From positions 1,736,001 to 1,800,000 of the forward strand of contig NC_013169.1 of NCBI RefSeq assembly GCF_000023925.1: a DNA stretch of 64,000 nucleotides. Direction: 5' to 3'. Source of the stretch: Kytococcus sedentarius DSM 20547 (GTDB lineage: Bacteria > Actinomycetota > Actinomycetes > Actinomycetales > Dermatophilaceae). The notes under the pieces were generated by a model, which was not told where the DNA came from, ran no database searches, and saw nothing but the letters and a program-made list of their open reading frames with translations. Shown piece after piece: positions 1 to 10,466 of the stretch. A program made the translations under genes and the position numbers. Position 1 is the first letter of the stretch. Every line of letters begins with the position of its first letter.

Positions 1-689
1 ACCGCGAAGCCCACCAGCAGCATCGACTGGAGCAGCACCTGCGTGCCCTGCGGGAGGTCCCCCATCCGCTCGGCCACCTGCGCGAGGTTCACCGTGCCGG
101 TGGCCGTGTAGACCATCGCGACGGCGAACAGGAAGACCGTGGAGCTCAACAGGGAGACGAAGGTGTAGGTGACACCGGCCCGCACGCGCGAGGCGGTGCC
201 GCCCAGGGTCAGCAGCACGAAGCTCGCGCCCAGCAGCACCTCGAAGCCCACGTACATGTGGAACAGGTCGCCGGAGACGAAGGTGGTGGCCACGCCCGCG
301 GCCAGCACCAGCAGCGAGGGGTGGAAGATCGGCAGCGGTGCCTTGCCCCCGGCCTCCTGGTCGAAGGACTCGCGCCCCTCACCGTTGGAGTACCAGAGCA
401 CCCCGAGGATCACGGTGAACCCCACGATCAGCATCAGTGCCGAGAGGCGGTCGACCACCAGGACGATGCCCTCGTAGGGGATCCACGCCGCGGTCGGCAC
501 CACCTGCGGGCCGTCGGTGTCAGCCGCCCAGAGCAGCACCACCGAGCCCACGAGGCAGGCGGCCACGACGGCGGTGGAAATCACGCGCTGGACAGTGGTG
601 TGGCGGCCAGCCGCCAGCGTCACCGCGGAGGCCAGCAGCGGCAGCATCACCAACAGCGGGACGATGAAGGAGACGTTGAGGTCGTTCAC
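1..689 (-). CDS. mrpD: Mrp antiporter subunit D, 5' part
   Basis: N-terminal about 229 residues of a multi-helix proton-pumping subunit related to complex I NuoM/N; the gene runs off the left edge. It would sit in the cytoplasmic membrane as part of the Mrp (Mnh) Na+/H+ antiporter. I place the GTG start at 689 because it overlaps the mrpC stop by 4 bp (GTGA), and an AGGTG-like ribosome site lies just upstream inside mrpC. The visible part contains several hydrophobic helices and a conserved helix carrying FHMYVGFEVLL, as in this family. It is translationally coupled to mrpC; mrpE, F and G would be expected beyond the window. Confidence 0.88.
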   Translation of the reverse strand, partial: MNDLNVSFIVPLLVMLPLLASAVTLAAGRHTTVQRVISTAVVAACLVGSVVLLWAADTDGPQVVPTAAWIPYEGIVLVVDRLSALMLIVGFTVILGVLWYSNGEGRESFDQEAGGKAPLPIFHPSLLVLAAGVATTFVSGDLFHMYVGFEVLLGASFVLLTLGGTASRVRAGVTYTFVSLLSSTVFLFAVAMVYTATGTVNLAQVAERMGDLPQGTQVLLQSMLLVGFA

Positions 690-1273
690 CGCGCACCTCC
701 TGTCGTGTCCACGGGCGGTTGGTCGTCGTCGCGGGGCTGGAAGGCCCGGCTGCGGTGGCGGCGGATCTCCCGGCGGCGTTCGCGGAAGCGCCGCACCGCC
801 TGCTCCATGTAGTGGTCACCGGTGTCGTCGACGTCGTCATCACCGATGTCGTCCGGGGTGAGGTCGTCGTCGCCCTCGAAATCCGAGCCGGACATGTCGG
901 CCCGGTCGGCCCGCAGCACGATGCGCAGGTCCTCGGGGTCGTGCGTGACCCGGTCGGTCCCGCTGAGCTGCCAGGACCGGTGCGCCAGGGCGAGCAGGAA
1001 CGAGACCAGACCCAACGAGATGACGATGGCGGTGAGCATCATCGCCTGCGGCAGCGGGTCGGCCATCGCGGCGGACGGCACCTCCTCGATCAGCGGCGGC
1101 TTGCCGGGAGGACCGGACGCTGCCAGGAAGAGCAGGTTCACCCCGTTGCCGACCAGGATGAAGCCCAGGAGCATCCGGACGATGGAGCGCGCCAGCATCA
1201 GGTAGACCCCGGCGCCGGCCAGGACGGCACCGGCGACGATCAGGGCGAGGGAGGGGGCCATGGCCTCGCTCAT
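686..1273 (-). CDS. mrpC: Mrp antiporter subunit C (NuoK-like)
   Basis: 195 residues. The first ~105 form three membrane helices typical of MrpC/NuoK, with the motif LGFILVGNGVNLL in the second helix. The C-terminal ~85 residues form an acidic then arginine-rich hydrophilic tail (several consecutive Asp, then RRFRERRREIRR), longer than in the usual 110-130 residue family members and predicted to be cytoplasmic. The ATG at 1273 overlaps the mrpA stop by 4 bp and its stop overlaps the mrpD start, so the subunits are coupled in one operon. It acts in the Na+/H+ antiporter that supports pH and sodium homeostasis. Confidence 0.9.
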   Translation of the reverse strand: MSEAMAPSLALIVAGAVLAGAGVYLMLARSIVRMLLGFILVGNGVNLLFLAASGPPGKPPLIEEVPSAAMADPLPQAMMLTAIVISLGLVSFLLALAHRSWQLSGTDRVTHDPEDLRIVLRADRADMSGSDFEGDDDLTPDDIGDDDVDDTGDHYMEQAVRRFRERRREIRRHRSRAFQPRDDDQPPVDTTGGAR

Positions 1274-4200
1274 GCGTCGACCTCCGGGCGCTCGATGGGA
1301 CGTTCGGTGTGGCGCAGGCCGTAGCGGACGAACTCGTCGTCGGCGTGGCGGCTCAACGCATCACGGTCGCCGTCCCCGCGCTCGCTGGCGATCTGCTGGT
1401 CGACGCCGTCACCCAGGCTGGTGAGCAGCCCGACGCCCATGCCGAGCACCACCAGGTAGACGCCGATGTCGAAGAAGGCGGGCGTCACCAGGTGCAGGTT
1501 GCCCAGCACCGGGATGTCGAGGTCGAAGACCCAGCTCTGCAGCGGCTCGCCGCCGGCCATCATCCCCAGCACGCCGGTGGTGACGGCCAGGAAGAGACCG
1601 CCGCCCATCAGCGTGCCCGAGAGCACCGGCGCGGCCGCGCGCAGCTCGTCACCCTCACCGGCGAGGTAGCGGACGGTCAGGGCCAGCGTGGCGATGAGGC
1701 CGCCCGCGAAGCCACCGCCGGGGGCGTCGTGACCCACCAGCAGGACGAACAGGCTCCAGACCAGCATGCCGTGGAAGATCAGGCGGGTCACGACCTCGAG
1801 CACCGCCGAGCGACGGGTTGCCTTCATGCGGCTCGCGTCGGCCAGCCAGCGGCTGCCCTCGGTGTCGGGCTCGTGGTGGACCGCACGGCGGGTGCGGGAC
1901 ACCGAGGCGGCGGCGCGGGCGGTCTCCAGCACCTCCTCGCGCAGGAAGACCAGGCTGGCCACACCGGTGGCGCAGACGAGCACCACAGCGATCTCACCCA
2001 TCGTGTCCCAACCTCGGGTGTCCACGAGGATCACGTTCACGATGTTGTGCCCGCCGCCCTTGGTGTAGGCGGTCTCGAGCAGCCCCCCGCTCGCCGGCGG
2101 GTGCATGCGCGAGGCCGCGGCCACCAAGGCCACGATCGCGAGCACCCCGGCCACGCCCACCGCGATGACGATGCGGGCGGCGCGCTCGACCGTGCGCGGG
2201 GTGTCGGGGAAGCGTCCGGCCATGCGTCGCAGCACCAGGATGAAGATGACGATGGAGATGCTCTCCACCATCAGCTGGGTCAGGGCCAGGTCCGGCGCGC
2301 CGTAGAGCATGAACAGTGCCGCGGTGCCGTACCCGGTGACACCCACCAGGATCACCGCGCGCAGGCGGCGGGTGGACAGTGCACCCCAGACGGCCGCGGC
2401 GATGGTGACCAGCGCGACGCCGAGCTGCGCCCACGAGTCCATGAGCGTGAACTGCGTGGGGAAGGGCACCTCCTGGAACACCAGCACCCCCACCGGCACC
2501 GCGATGGACACGGCGAAGACAATGCCGAGGGTGACCGGCAACGAGCCGCGCTGCGATGCACCGGTGACCGAGAGCGCCAACCGGTCGACCGACCGCATCG
2601 AGAGGAGGAACGCACGCTCGGCACCCGGCAGGTCCAGGGCGGCCACCCCGCGCTGGAAGGAGTTGATCTGGCGGCGTCGCAGGTGCAGCAGCACACCGAC
2701 GGCGAAGGTGAGCGCCGTGAAGGCCAGGACCGGGGTCCACCCGTGCCACAGACCGAGGTGCAGCGGGTGCTCCGAGGCGGCCCACCAGCCGGAGTAGTTG
2801 CCCAACCACGGCTCGAGCACCGTCTTGCTGGTCAGACCCAGCACGATCGTGCACACGGCCAGCAGGGCGGGGCTGAACTGCAGGAAGAAGCCCGGGTCGT
2901 GCACCTCGGTGAGCGGCTTGGTGCGCTGGGTGCGGAAGGCGCCCCACAGGAAGCGGGCGGAGTACGCGAAGGTCATCATCGAGCCGACGAGGATGAACAC
3001 GAAGGTGACGCCCTCGACCGTGAACCAGCCGTGCTCCACCGGGTTGAAGACGGTGTAGGCGCCCTCCTTGCTCACGAAGCCCAGCAGCGGAGGCACACCC
3101 GCCATCGAGGCCGCGGAGACGCAGGCGGTCGCGAACAGCACCGGCATGCTTCTTGCCAGCCCCGAGAGGCGGCGCAGGTCACGCGTGCCGGTGCAGTGGT
3201 CGATGGCGCCGACGACCAGGAACAACGAGCCCTTGAACAGGGCGTGGGCCACCAGCAAGGTCAGTCCGGCCAGCGCGGCGTCCTGGGTGCCGTGGCCGAC
3301 GACCAGCACGAGGAAGCCCAGCTGCGAGACGGTGCCGTAGGCCAGGACCAGCTTGATGTCGACCTGCCGCAGGGAGCGCCAGGCCCCCAACAGCATGGTG
3401 GGGCCACCCAGCAGCAGCACCGTCCACTTCCACACGTCCAGGTCCGCGAAGGCCGGGGCGAAGCGGGCGATGAGGTAGATGCCCGCCTTCACCATCGCCG
3501 CGGCGTGGAGGTAGGCGCTCACGGGGGTGGGCGCGGCCATGGCCCCCGGCAGCCAGAAGTGGAAGGGCACCATCGCGGACTTGGTGATCGCGCCCACCAG
3601 CAGCAGCACGACCGAGGCGGTCACCAGCGGGCCGGCCTCGGGCGGGTGGGCCATCAGCGCACTGATCGAGTAGCTGCCGGTCGCCTGCCCCAGCCCCACG
3701 ATGCCGACGAGCATGGCCAGGCCGCCGCTGGCGGTGATGATCAGCGCCTCCATGGCCGCGGAGCGCGAGTGCCGGGAGGTGATGCGGTGCCCGATCAGCA
3801 GGAAGGACAGCACCGACGTGATCTCCCAGAACACGTACAGCACCAGCATGTTGTCGGTGGTGACCAGCCCCAGCATCGCGCCGGCGAAGGCGGTCAGGGA
3901 GCCGGCGAACAGACCCAGGCCCGGCTCGTCGTCCTCGAAGTAGCCGACGCAGTAGATGAGCACCAGCGTGCCGATGAACACGACCACCATGGCCAGCACC
4001 CAGCTGAGGGAGTCCAGACGGAAGTCGAGGTTCATGCCCAGCTGGTGGACCCAGGTCCACGACTCGGTGACCGCCGGCGGCAGCCCCCCGGCGCCCTGGC
4101 CGACCTCGTGGTGGGGGTGGTCGGTCGATCCCGCGTGGACCGCCGGCGCCTTGGCCACGAGGTAGACCACGGAGGCCAACGAGGGCAGGGCCAGCGGCAG

Positions 4201-4287
4201 GAAGGCCTTCGATCCCAGCGCGCGCACCAGCATCGGAGCGCACAGGGCGGCCACGAGGTGCGCCAGGATCAACGCGAGCACGGGCAC
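1270..4287 (-). CDS. mrpA: Mrp antiporter subunit A, fused to MrpB-type domain
   Basis: 1005 residues from a GTG start at 4287. The N-terminal two thirds are NuoL/MrpA-like, with the lysine-containing helix near LPGAMAAPTPVSAYLHAA and the following proton-channel helices. The middle has a DUF4040-like segment (GAPDLALTQLMVESISIVIF). The last ~200 residues match MrpB (DHAPGGGFAGGLIATLAL), a fusion common in actinobacteria, which explains why no separate mrpB lies between this gene and mrpC. It is the first gene of the visible operon, 52 bp downstream of the DUF445 gene on the same strand. Function as antiporter core follows from the family; the transported ion cannot be proven here. Confidence 0.92.
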   Translation of the reverse strand: MPVLALILAHLVAALCAPMLVRALGSKAFLPLALPSLASVVYLVAKAPAVHAGSTDHPHHEVGQGAGGLPPAVTESWTWVHQLGMNLDFRLDSLSWVLAMVVVFIGTLVLIYCVGYFEDDEPGLGLFAGSLTAFAGAMLGLVTTDNMLVLYVFWEITSVLSFLLIGHRITSRHSRSAAMEALIITASGGLAMLVGIVGLGQATGSYSISALMAHPPEAGPLVTASVVLLLVGAITKSAMVPFHFWLPGAMAAPTPVSAYLHAAAMVKAGIYLIARFAPAFADLDVWKWTVLLLGGPTMLLGAWRSLRQVDIKLVLAYGTVSQLGFLVLVVGHGTQDAALAGLTLLVAHALFKGSLFLVVGAIDHCTGTRDLRRLSGLARSMPVLFATACVSAASMAGVPPLLGFVSKEGAYTVFNPVEHGWFTVEGVTFVFILVGSMMTFAYSARFLWGAFRTQRTKPLTEVHDPGFFLQFSPALLAVCTIVLGLTSKTVLEPWLGNYSGWWAASEHPLHLGLWHGWTPVLAFTALTFAVGVLLHLRRRQINSFQRGVAALDLPGAERAFLLSMRSVDRLALSVTGASQRGSLPVTLGIVFAVSIAVPVGVLVFQEVPFPTQFTLMDSWAQLGVALVTIAAAVWGALSTRRLRAVILVGVTGYGTAALFMLYGAPDLALTQLMVESISIVIFILVLRRMAGRFPDTPRTVERAARIVIAVGVAGVLAIVALVAAASRMHPPASGGLLETAYTKGGGHNIVNVILVDTRGWDTMGEIAVVLVCATGVASLVFLREEVLETARAAASVSRTRRAVHHEPDTEGSRWLADASRMKATRRSAVLEVVTRLIFHGMLVWSLFVLLVGHDAPGGGFAGGLIATLALTVRYLAGEGDELRAAAPVLSGTLMGGGLFLAVTTGVLGMMAGGEPLQSWVFDLDIPVLGNLHLVTPAFFDIGVYLVVLGMGVGLLTSLGDGVDQQIASERGDGDRDALSRHADDEFVRYGLRHTERPIERPEVDA

Positions 4288-4339
4288 CCCCTGGTGCGTG
4301 GTGGGACGGAGCGGGACGGGGAGGAGTCTACGCGCCGGG

Positions 4340-5557
4340 TCACAGGATCTGACTGAAGGCGTGCAGGGTGAACCCCACCAGGCCGCCCACCACCGTGCCG
4401 TTGATGCGGATGAACTGCAGGTCGCGCCCCACGTAGGACTCCAGCAGGCGCGAGGTCTCGTGGGCGTCCCACCGCTCGACGGTCCCGGAGATCACACTGG
4501 CGACCTCCGCACCGTGCCGCTCCACCAGGCCGGCGACCAGCTCGGCACTGCGGCGGTCGAGCACCTCGCAGGCCCGCGGGTCGCCGGCCAGGCTGCCGGC
4601 CCCGTCGGCCAGGGCGAGGGCCAGCCGGCGCGGCAGGGGCCCGTCCGGGTCGGCCAGCGCCTCGGTGAGGACGGTGGCCAGGCCCTCCCACAGCTCGGCG
4701 ACGGTGCCGGCCGCCGAGGGGTCGGTGAGGATCCGCTCCTGCATACGGGCCATGGCCTCGGCGGTGGCCTCGTCGTGCTGGAGGTCGCGGGCGAGGTCAC
4801 CCAGCAGGTCGTCGATGCTGGCGCGGATGCGGTGGTCGGGGGTGCGCTGGACGTCCCTCGTCCAGCCCAGCAGCTCGGCGTGGATGCGGGAGACCACCGC
4901 GTCGTCGACCCACTGGGGCGACCACCACGGGGCGCGGGTGCGGACGATGAACTGCACCCGATCCGGGTTGGCCTCCAGCCACGAGACCAGCTCGTCGACC
5001 ACGAGGTCCACCAGGCGGTGGTGCGACCCGGTGCGCAGCACCTCCTGCAGCCACCGGCCCGCCAGCGGCGCCAGCGGCTCCTGTGCCAGCCGAGGGAGGA
5101 GCTGCTCGGCCGCGAGCTCGCGGACGGTCTCGGTGTCGGCGGCCCGCAGCGCGCGGCGCAGGGCGGGCAGTGCCTCGGTGACCACGGTGCGGGCGTGGTC
5201 GGGGTCGGAGGCCCATCCGGCCACACGGCGGGTGACCCCGGCCTGCACCCAACGCTCGGTGACCGTGTCCGGGGTGAGGAAGTTGGTGGCCACGAACGAC
5301 TCCAGGGCGGCGCCGATCTCGTCCTTGCGCCGCGGGATGATCGCCGTGTGCGGCACCGGGATGCCCAACGGGTGGCGGAACAGGGCCGTCACCGCGAACC
5401 AGTCGGCGATCGCGCCGACCATCGCGGCCTCGGCGGTGGCGTGGAGGTAGCCCCAGGGGCCGCCCTCGGGGGTCAGCAGGAAGACCAGGGCGGCCAGTGC
5501 CAGCAGGCCCGTGGCCACCCACTGCATCCGGCGCAACGCGTCACCATCGGGCCTCAT
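4340..5557 (-). CDS. DUF445 family membrane protein
   Basis: 405 residues from the ATG at 5557. An in-frame upstream extension exists but is arginine/proline rich and unlikely. Residues 10-50 contain two hydrophobic helices with the DUF445 signature HATAEAAMVGAIADWFAVTALFR split around a short turn, followed by the PHTAIIPRRKDEIG motif. The long middle is alpha-helical, and a final glycine-rich hydrophobic segment (VGGLVGFTLHA) closes the protein, as in YheB/YjiN-type members. Function of the family is not established. It lies between the divergent acyl-CoA ligase (89 bp away) and the Mrp operon. Confidence 0.85.
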   Translation of the reverse strand: MRPDGDALRRMQWVATGLLALAALVFLLTPEGGPWGYLHATAEAAMVGAIADWFAVTALFRHPLGIPVPHTAIIPRRKDEIGAALESFVATNFLTPDTVTERWVQAGVTRRVAGWASDPDHARTVVTEALPALRRALRAADTETVRELAAEQLLPRLAQEPLAPLAGRWLQEVLRTGSHHRLVDLVVDELVSWLEANPDRVQFIVRTRAPWWSPQWVDDAVVSRIHAELLGWTRDVQRTPDHRIRASIDDLLGDLARDLQHDEATAEAMARMQERILTDPSAAGTVAELWEGLATVLTEALADPDGPLPRRLALALADGAGSLAGDPRACEVLDRRSAELVAGLVERHGAEVASVISGTVERWDAHETSRLLESYVGRDLQFIRINGTVVGGLVGFTLHAFSQIL

Positions 5558-5646
5558 GGCGTCATGGTTCCACGGCGACGGGGGTCCGGGTTCACGCGCC
5601 CGGTCCGCCCCGGGCGCCACGGGCACCGTGGTCGTACCCTGAGCGC

Positions 5647-7458
5647 ATGTCGACGCTCGCGCCCCTGTCCCAGCACCTCCGCGACACCGCAACGGCCCAC
5701 CCCCGGGTGGTCGCACAGCGTGAGTTGGTGGACGAGGTCTGGCAGGAGTGGACCTATGCGGAGTTCGCCGAGCGCTGCCGGGGCCTGGCCGTCCATCTGG
5801 TGGCCGCGGGCCTCGCGGTCGGCGACCGGGTGGCGATCGTCTCCCCCAACTGCCCGGCCTGGTCGGTCGTGGACTACGGCGCGATGTCCGCCGGTGCCAG
5901 CGTCGTGCCGGTCCACCTGGCCTCCAGCACCGAGCAGAAGACCTACGTGCTGCGGCACAGCCAGGCCCACGTGGTCGCGGTCCTCGGGGACGAGGAGCTC
6001 GCCCGCGTGGCCGGCCTGCTGGCGGACGAGGGGGTCCGCCAGGTGATCGCCATCGAGTGCTCGCAGGACGCCCGGGAGTCCGCGGCGACGGTGCTCGGTG
6101 CCGAGGTGGTCGACCTCGAGGAGGCCATCTCAGCCGGCCACGCCGCCCCGGCGAGCACGCACGCTGAGGTGGCTCGCCGCATCGACTCCGCGGACCTCGA
6201 CGCCCTGGCGACGGTGCTCTACACCTCCGGCACGACGGGCACGCCGAAGGCAGTCCCGCTGACGCACCGCAACCTCACCACCCAGTTCGCGACCATCGCC
6301 GACCGCTTCGACTTCACCCCCGGCCAGCGCTCGCTGAGCTTCCTGCCCCTCTCGCACGCGCTGGAGCGGGCCTGGGCGGCGTTCGGTGTGCAGCAGGGGC
6401 TGACGATCGCCTACTGCCGCAACCCCAAGGAGGTGCAGCCGCTGCTGGCGGCCGCCGAGCCACAGGTGATGGTGAGCGTGCCGCGCCTGTACGAGCGCGT
6501 GTACGCCGGTGCCCACGCGAACGCGGACTCCTCCCGGATCACCCGCGCCCTGTTCGACTGGGCCCTGCGGGTGGGCCTGCGGCGCAACCGGCGGCGGAGG
6601 AGCGGACTGCCGGTGGAGCCGTGGGCCGAGGCGGCCTACCGGGTGGCCGACCGACTGGTACTCCACCGCATCCGCGACGTGCTGGGCGGGCCCAAGACCT
6701 GCATGGCCGTGGGTGGCGCGGCGCTGCGGCGGGAGGTCGAGGAGTTCCTGCTGGCGGCGGACCTGCTGGTCTCGCAGGGATACGGGCTGTCGGAGACCTC
6801 ACCGGTGATCTCCTGCCCGGGGGTACGTGACTGGCGCTTCGGCACGGTGGGGCGTCCGATCGCCGGCATGGAGGTGCGGATCGTGCCCCAGCCGGATGGG
6901 CCCGACACGCCCGGAGTCGGCGAGATCCAGGCGCGTGGTGACGGGGTGTTCGCCGGCTACCTGCCCAACGCTGACGGCACCGACCCCAACGAGGGGGCGT
7001 TCACCGAGGACGGATGGTTCCGCACCGGTGACCTGGGGCGGCTCGACGAGGACGGGTACCTGACGCTGACGGGGCGTTCGAAGGAGATCATCGTCACCGA
7101 CGGTGGACGCAACATCGCCCCGGCGGCCATCGAGGGGGTGCTGGACAGTGACTCCCTCATCGAGTACTCGATGGTGGTCGGTGACGGGCGGCCCTACCTG
7201 GTGGCGGTCGTCTCCCCCGATGCGGCGGCCTGTGCCGAGGCGTTCCCGGGGGCCTCTGCCCGGGACCTGGCCCGAGCCATCACCGAGCGCGTCACCGAGC
7301 TGACCTCTGACATGGCCCGCTACGAGCGGATCACCAAGGTCGTCGTGGCCGAGGAGCCGTTCACCATGGAGGGTGGGGAGCTGACGCCGACCCTGAAGGT
7401 GCGTCGGGCCGTGGTGGCCGACAAGTGGGCCGAGGAGATCGACGCCCTCTACCGCTGA
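5647..7458 (+). CDS. Long-chain acyl-CoA ligase (AMP-binding)
   Basis: 603 residues from the ATG at 5647. It belongs to the adenylate-forming superfamily: the P-loop-like motif YTSGTTGTPKAV is near residue 195, the A5-type motif QGYGLSETSPV near 380, and the core motif GWFRTGDLGRLDEDGYL near 455, followed by TGRSKEIIVTDGGRNIAPAAIE at the hinge. The order and length match FadD15-like fatty-acyl-CoA synthetases that activate fatty acids via an acyl-adenylate. Substrate chain length cannot be read from sequence. It is transcribed divergently from the DUF445 gene and converges on the lipoprotein gene, with only 43 bp between. Confidence 0.88.
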   Translation: MSTLAPLSQHLRDTATAHPRVVAQRELVDEVWQEWTYAEFAERCRGLAVHLVAAGLAVGDRVAIVSPNCPAWSVVDYGAMSAGASVVPVHLASSTEQKTYVLRHSQAHVVAVLGDEELARVAGLLADEGVRQVIAIECSQDARESAATVLGAEVVDLEEAISAGHAAPASTHAEVARRIDSADLDALATVLYTSGTTGTPKAVPLTHRNLTTQFATIADRFDFTPGQRSLSFLPLSHALERAWAAFGVQQGLTIAYCRNPKEVQPLLAAAEPQVMVSVPRLYERVYAGAHANADSSRITRALFDWALRVGLRRNRRRRSGLPVEPWAEAAYRVADRLVLHRIRDVLGGPKTCMAVGGAALRREVEEFLLAADLLVSQGYGLSETSPVISCPGVRDWRFGTVGRPIAGMEVRIVPQPDGPDTPGVGEIQARGDGVFAGYLPNADGTDPNEGAFTEDGWFRTGDLGRLDEDGYLTLTGRSKEIIVTDGGRNIAPAAIEGVLDSDSLIEYSMVVGDGRPYLVAVVSPDAAACAEAFPGASARDLARAITERVTELTSDMARYERITKVVVAEEPFTMEGGELTPTLKVRRAVVADKWAEEIDALYR

Positions 7459-7473
7459 TCGCTCGCGGGGAGC

Positions 7474-7491
7474 CCGCCCGTCCGTGGGCGG
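7474..7491. terminator. Small hairpin between convergent genes
   Basis: A 6-bp GC stem (CCGCCC / GGGCGG) with a 6-nt loop lies between the stop codons of the acyl-CoA ligase and the lipoprotein gene. There is no T-run. It may serve both strands. Confidence 0.35.
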
Positions 7492-7501
7492 CAGGGGCGC
7501 T

Positions 7502-8569
7502 TCAGTCCTTGGGCGGCAGGAACACGATGCGGTCGCTCAGCTCGAAGGCCTGGACGACGTCGAGCACCGTGTCCTCGGGGTCGCGCACCCCGAACACGAC
7601 GGGGAAGGTGCTCGTCTCCCCCATGCCCAGGTCCTGTGCCGGCAACGAGTTGATGCCGTTGCCGGAGTCGAAGACCCGTGAGGCCTGCTCCCCCGCGCTC
7701 TGACCGCCGATGCGGAAGTCGCTCAGACGGAACTCCTGCGGGGACCGGTTGGTGAGGGTCACCTCGAACAGCAGGAACTGGCTGTAGCCCTCGGACCCGG
7801 CCGCGGCACTGGAGGGAACGAACGACTCGCCCGGGGTGATGTGGGCGACCAGTCCGGACTCCCACCGGTAGGCCTCGCCGCGGTGTGGGATGCCGGGTTC
7901 CTCGATGACCCGTCCCCGCGCGTCGGCGGGCTGGTCCCCATCGATGCTGGAGCTCGGCGACGACTCGTCGGACGGGCTGGGGTCCCCCTCGGACGCGGAG
8001 TCGGACTCGTCCCCCGAGGAGCTCGGGTCTCCGCCGGGCCCGGAATGGGACTGCGAGTCGGTCGGGAACGGGGTCGTCCCGTCGGTCGCACTGTGGCTGT
8101 CCGGGTCGCTCTCGGGGTCCGAGCCGTCGGTCGGGTCGGTCGGGCCCACAGGCGGCACCTCGCCGGAGTCGGTGGGAGCGACGTCGTCGGAGGTCGGAGC
8201 CGGGTCCGTCTGGTCGTCGGTCAGCGAGCCGGAGTCGGCATCGGTCGGGCTGGTCGACTCAGGCACGTCGGTGGACGACTCATCCGGGTTCGACGACTCG
8301 TCGTCGGAACTCGTCTCGGTGCTGGTCTCGGACTCACTGGGTTCGCTGGACTCGCTGGTGGTCGTGTCCGTGGAGCGCGACTCCTCCGAGGGGTCGTCGC
8401 CCCCGATGCCGATGGAGATCCCGCCGCAGCTCGCCACGAGCGTTCCCGTGAGCAAAGCACCAGCCACGAGACCTGTCCCCCGCTGCCAGCTGCGAGCACG
8501 CGCCCCTCGCCCAGACGCGGGCGTCGCCAGACGGCTCCGCGAGGAGCGGCGGCTCGGCAACGACATCAT
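7502..8569 (-). CDS. Ser/Asp/Glu-rich lipoprotein with DUF4352-like domain
   Basis: 355 residues from the ATG at 8569, chosen because AGGAG lies 7 nt upstream; ATGs at 8575 and 8566 are alternatives. A basic N-terminus is followed by a hydrophobic stretch ending in VASC, a lipobox, so it should be a membrane-anchored lipoprotein. About 160 residues of low-complexity Ser/Asp/Glu/Thr/Pro sequence follow, much like the SD-repeat stalks of surface proteins. The C-terminal ~120 residues look like a DUF4352/telomeric-repeat-like beta domain (SQFLLFEVTLTNRSPQEFRLSDF). The stalk probably holds the C-terminal domain away from the membrane. Ligand and role are unknown. Confidence 0.75.
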   Translation of the reverse strand: MMSLPSRRSSRSRLATPASGRGARARSWQRGTGLVAGALLTGTLVASCGGISIGIGGDDPSEESRSTDTTTSESSEPSESETSTETSSDDESSNPDESSTDVPESTSPTDADSGSLTDDQTDPAPTSDDVAPTDSGEVPPVGPTDPTDGSDPESDPDSHSATDGTTPFPTDSQSHSGPGGDPSSSGDESDSASEGDPSPSDESSPSSSIDGDQPADARGRVIEEPGIPHRGEAYRWESGLVAHITPGESFVPSSAAAGSEGYSQFLLFEVTLTNRSPQEFRLSDFRIGGQSAGEQASRVFDSGNGINSLPAQDLGMGETSTFPVVFGVRDPEDTVLDVVQAFELSDRIVFLPPKD

Positions 8570-8987
8570 CCCCATGTCTCCTGGTCCCTCGGCATGCTGG
8601 CGCCTCATGGTACGCCCAGAGCCCCAGAGGCTGCGGAGCGCTGCCGCCGCCTCCCGTGCCCACGCCGCTGCCCCGAGATCTCTGCACAGCCGCCTTCCGG
8701 TGCCGAGTGGCCACGCGGGCGTGTGACCTTGCGCGCGGCGACATCCCGCGGGCCACGGCATCCGGGGCGTCGGGGTGCGGGGTGCGGGGTGCCGCTGGTG
8801 TAGTACATGTGGACGAGCGCCCACCGTGTCGAGACACACCCACCCGACCTGTGGAAACCCCCAGCCCCACCCCACCCACACCACAGGGGGCCGACGCACC
8901 CGCGCAGCCAACCCACCCTGCCCCACCAATGAGACACTGACGCCTGCCCTCCCTGCCCGGGCACCGCCTACCCACGAAGGAGTGACA
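8570..8987. other. Gene-free divergent region upstream of sdaA
   Basis: About 418 bp between the divergent lipoprotein gene and sdaA. The left half is GC-rich with codon-like composition but no convincing ORF. The right half is strikingly C-rich on the plus strand (runs of CCCCA/CCACC between about 8840 and 8935) and GTAGTAC-like AT-richer sequence occurs near 8800. I see no riboswitch or hairpin I can name. Confidence 0.5.
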
Positions 8988-10364
<1,377 letters not shown>

Positions 10365-10383
10365 CCGCCTCCGTGTGACGCGA

Positions 10384-10423
10384 ACGGCGCCTGCCCTCCC
10401 CGATGCGGGAGCGCAGGCGCCGT
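10384..10423 (+). terminator. Hairpin after sdaA
   Basis: A perfect 11-bp stem (ACGGCGCCTGC with its complement) encloses an 18-nt loop that itself contains a short CTCCC/GGGAG stem. It lies 20 bp after the sdaA stop and should terminate that gene. Confidence 0.65.
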
Positions 10424-10428
10424 CGTGT

Positions 10429-10462
10429 GTCCACCCCGCGCCCGGACGGGCGCGGGGTGGAC
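10429..10462 (-). terminator. 15-bp hairpin after membrane-protein gene
   Basis: A perfect 15-bp stem with a GGAC tetraloop begins 5 bp beyond the stop of the minus-strand gene ending at 10467. Together with the hairpin at 10384 it insulates the convergent pair. Confidence 0.65.
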
Positions 10463-10466
10463 CGCC

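Noticed and set aside
1309-4356. A 1015-residue open frame opposite mrpA
   Set aside because: His/Gln/Arg/Gly-rich shadow frame produced by high-GC codon bias of mrpA; no domain or ribosome site.
5557-5716. Longer start for the DUF445 protein
   Set aside because: The extra 53 residues are Arg/Pro/Gly-rich and would overlap the start of the divergent acyl-CoA ligase gene.
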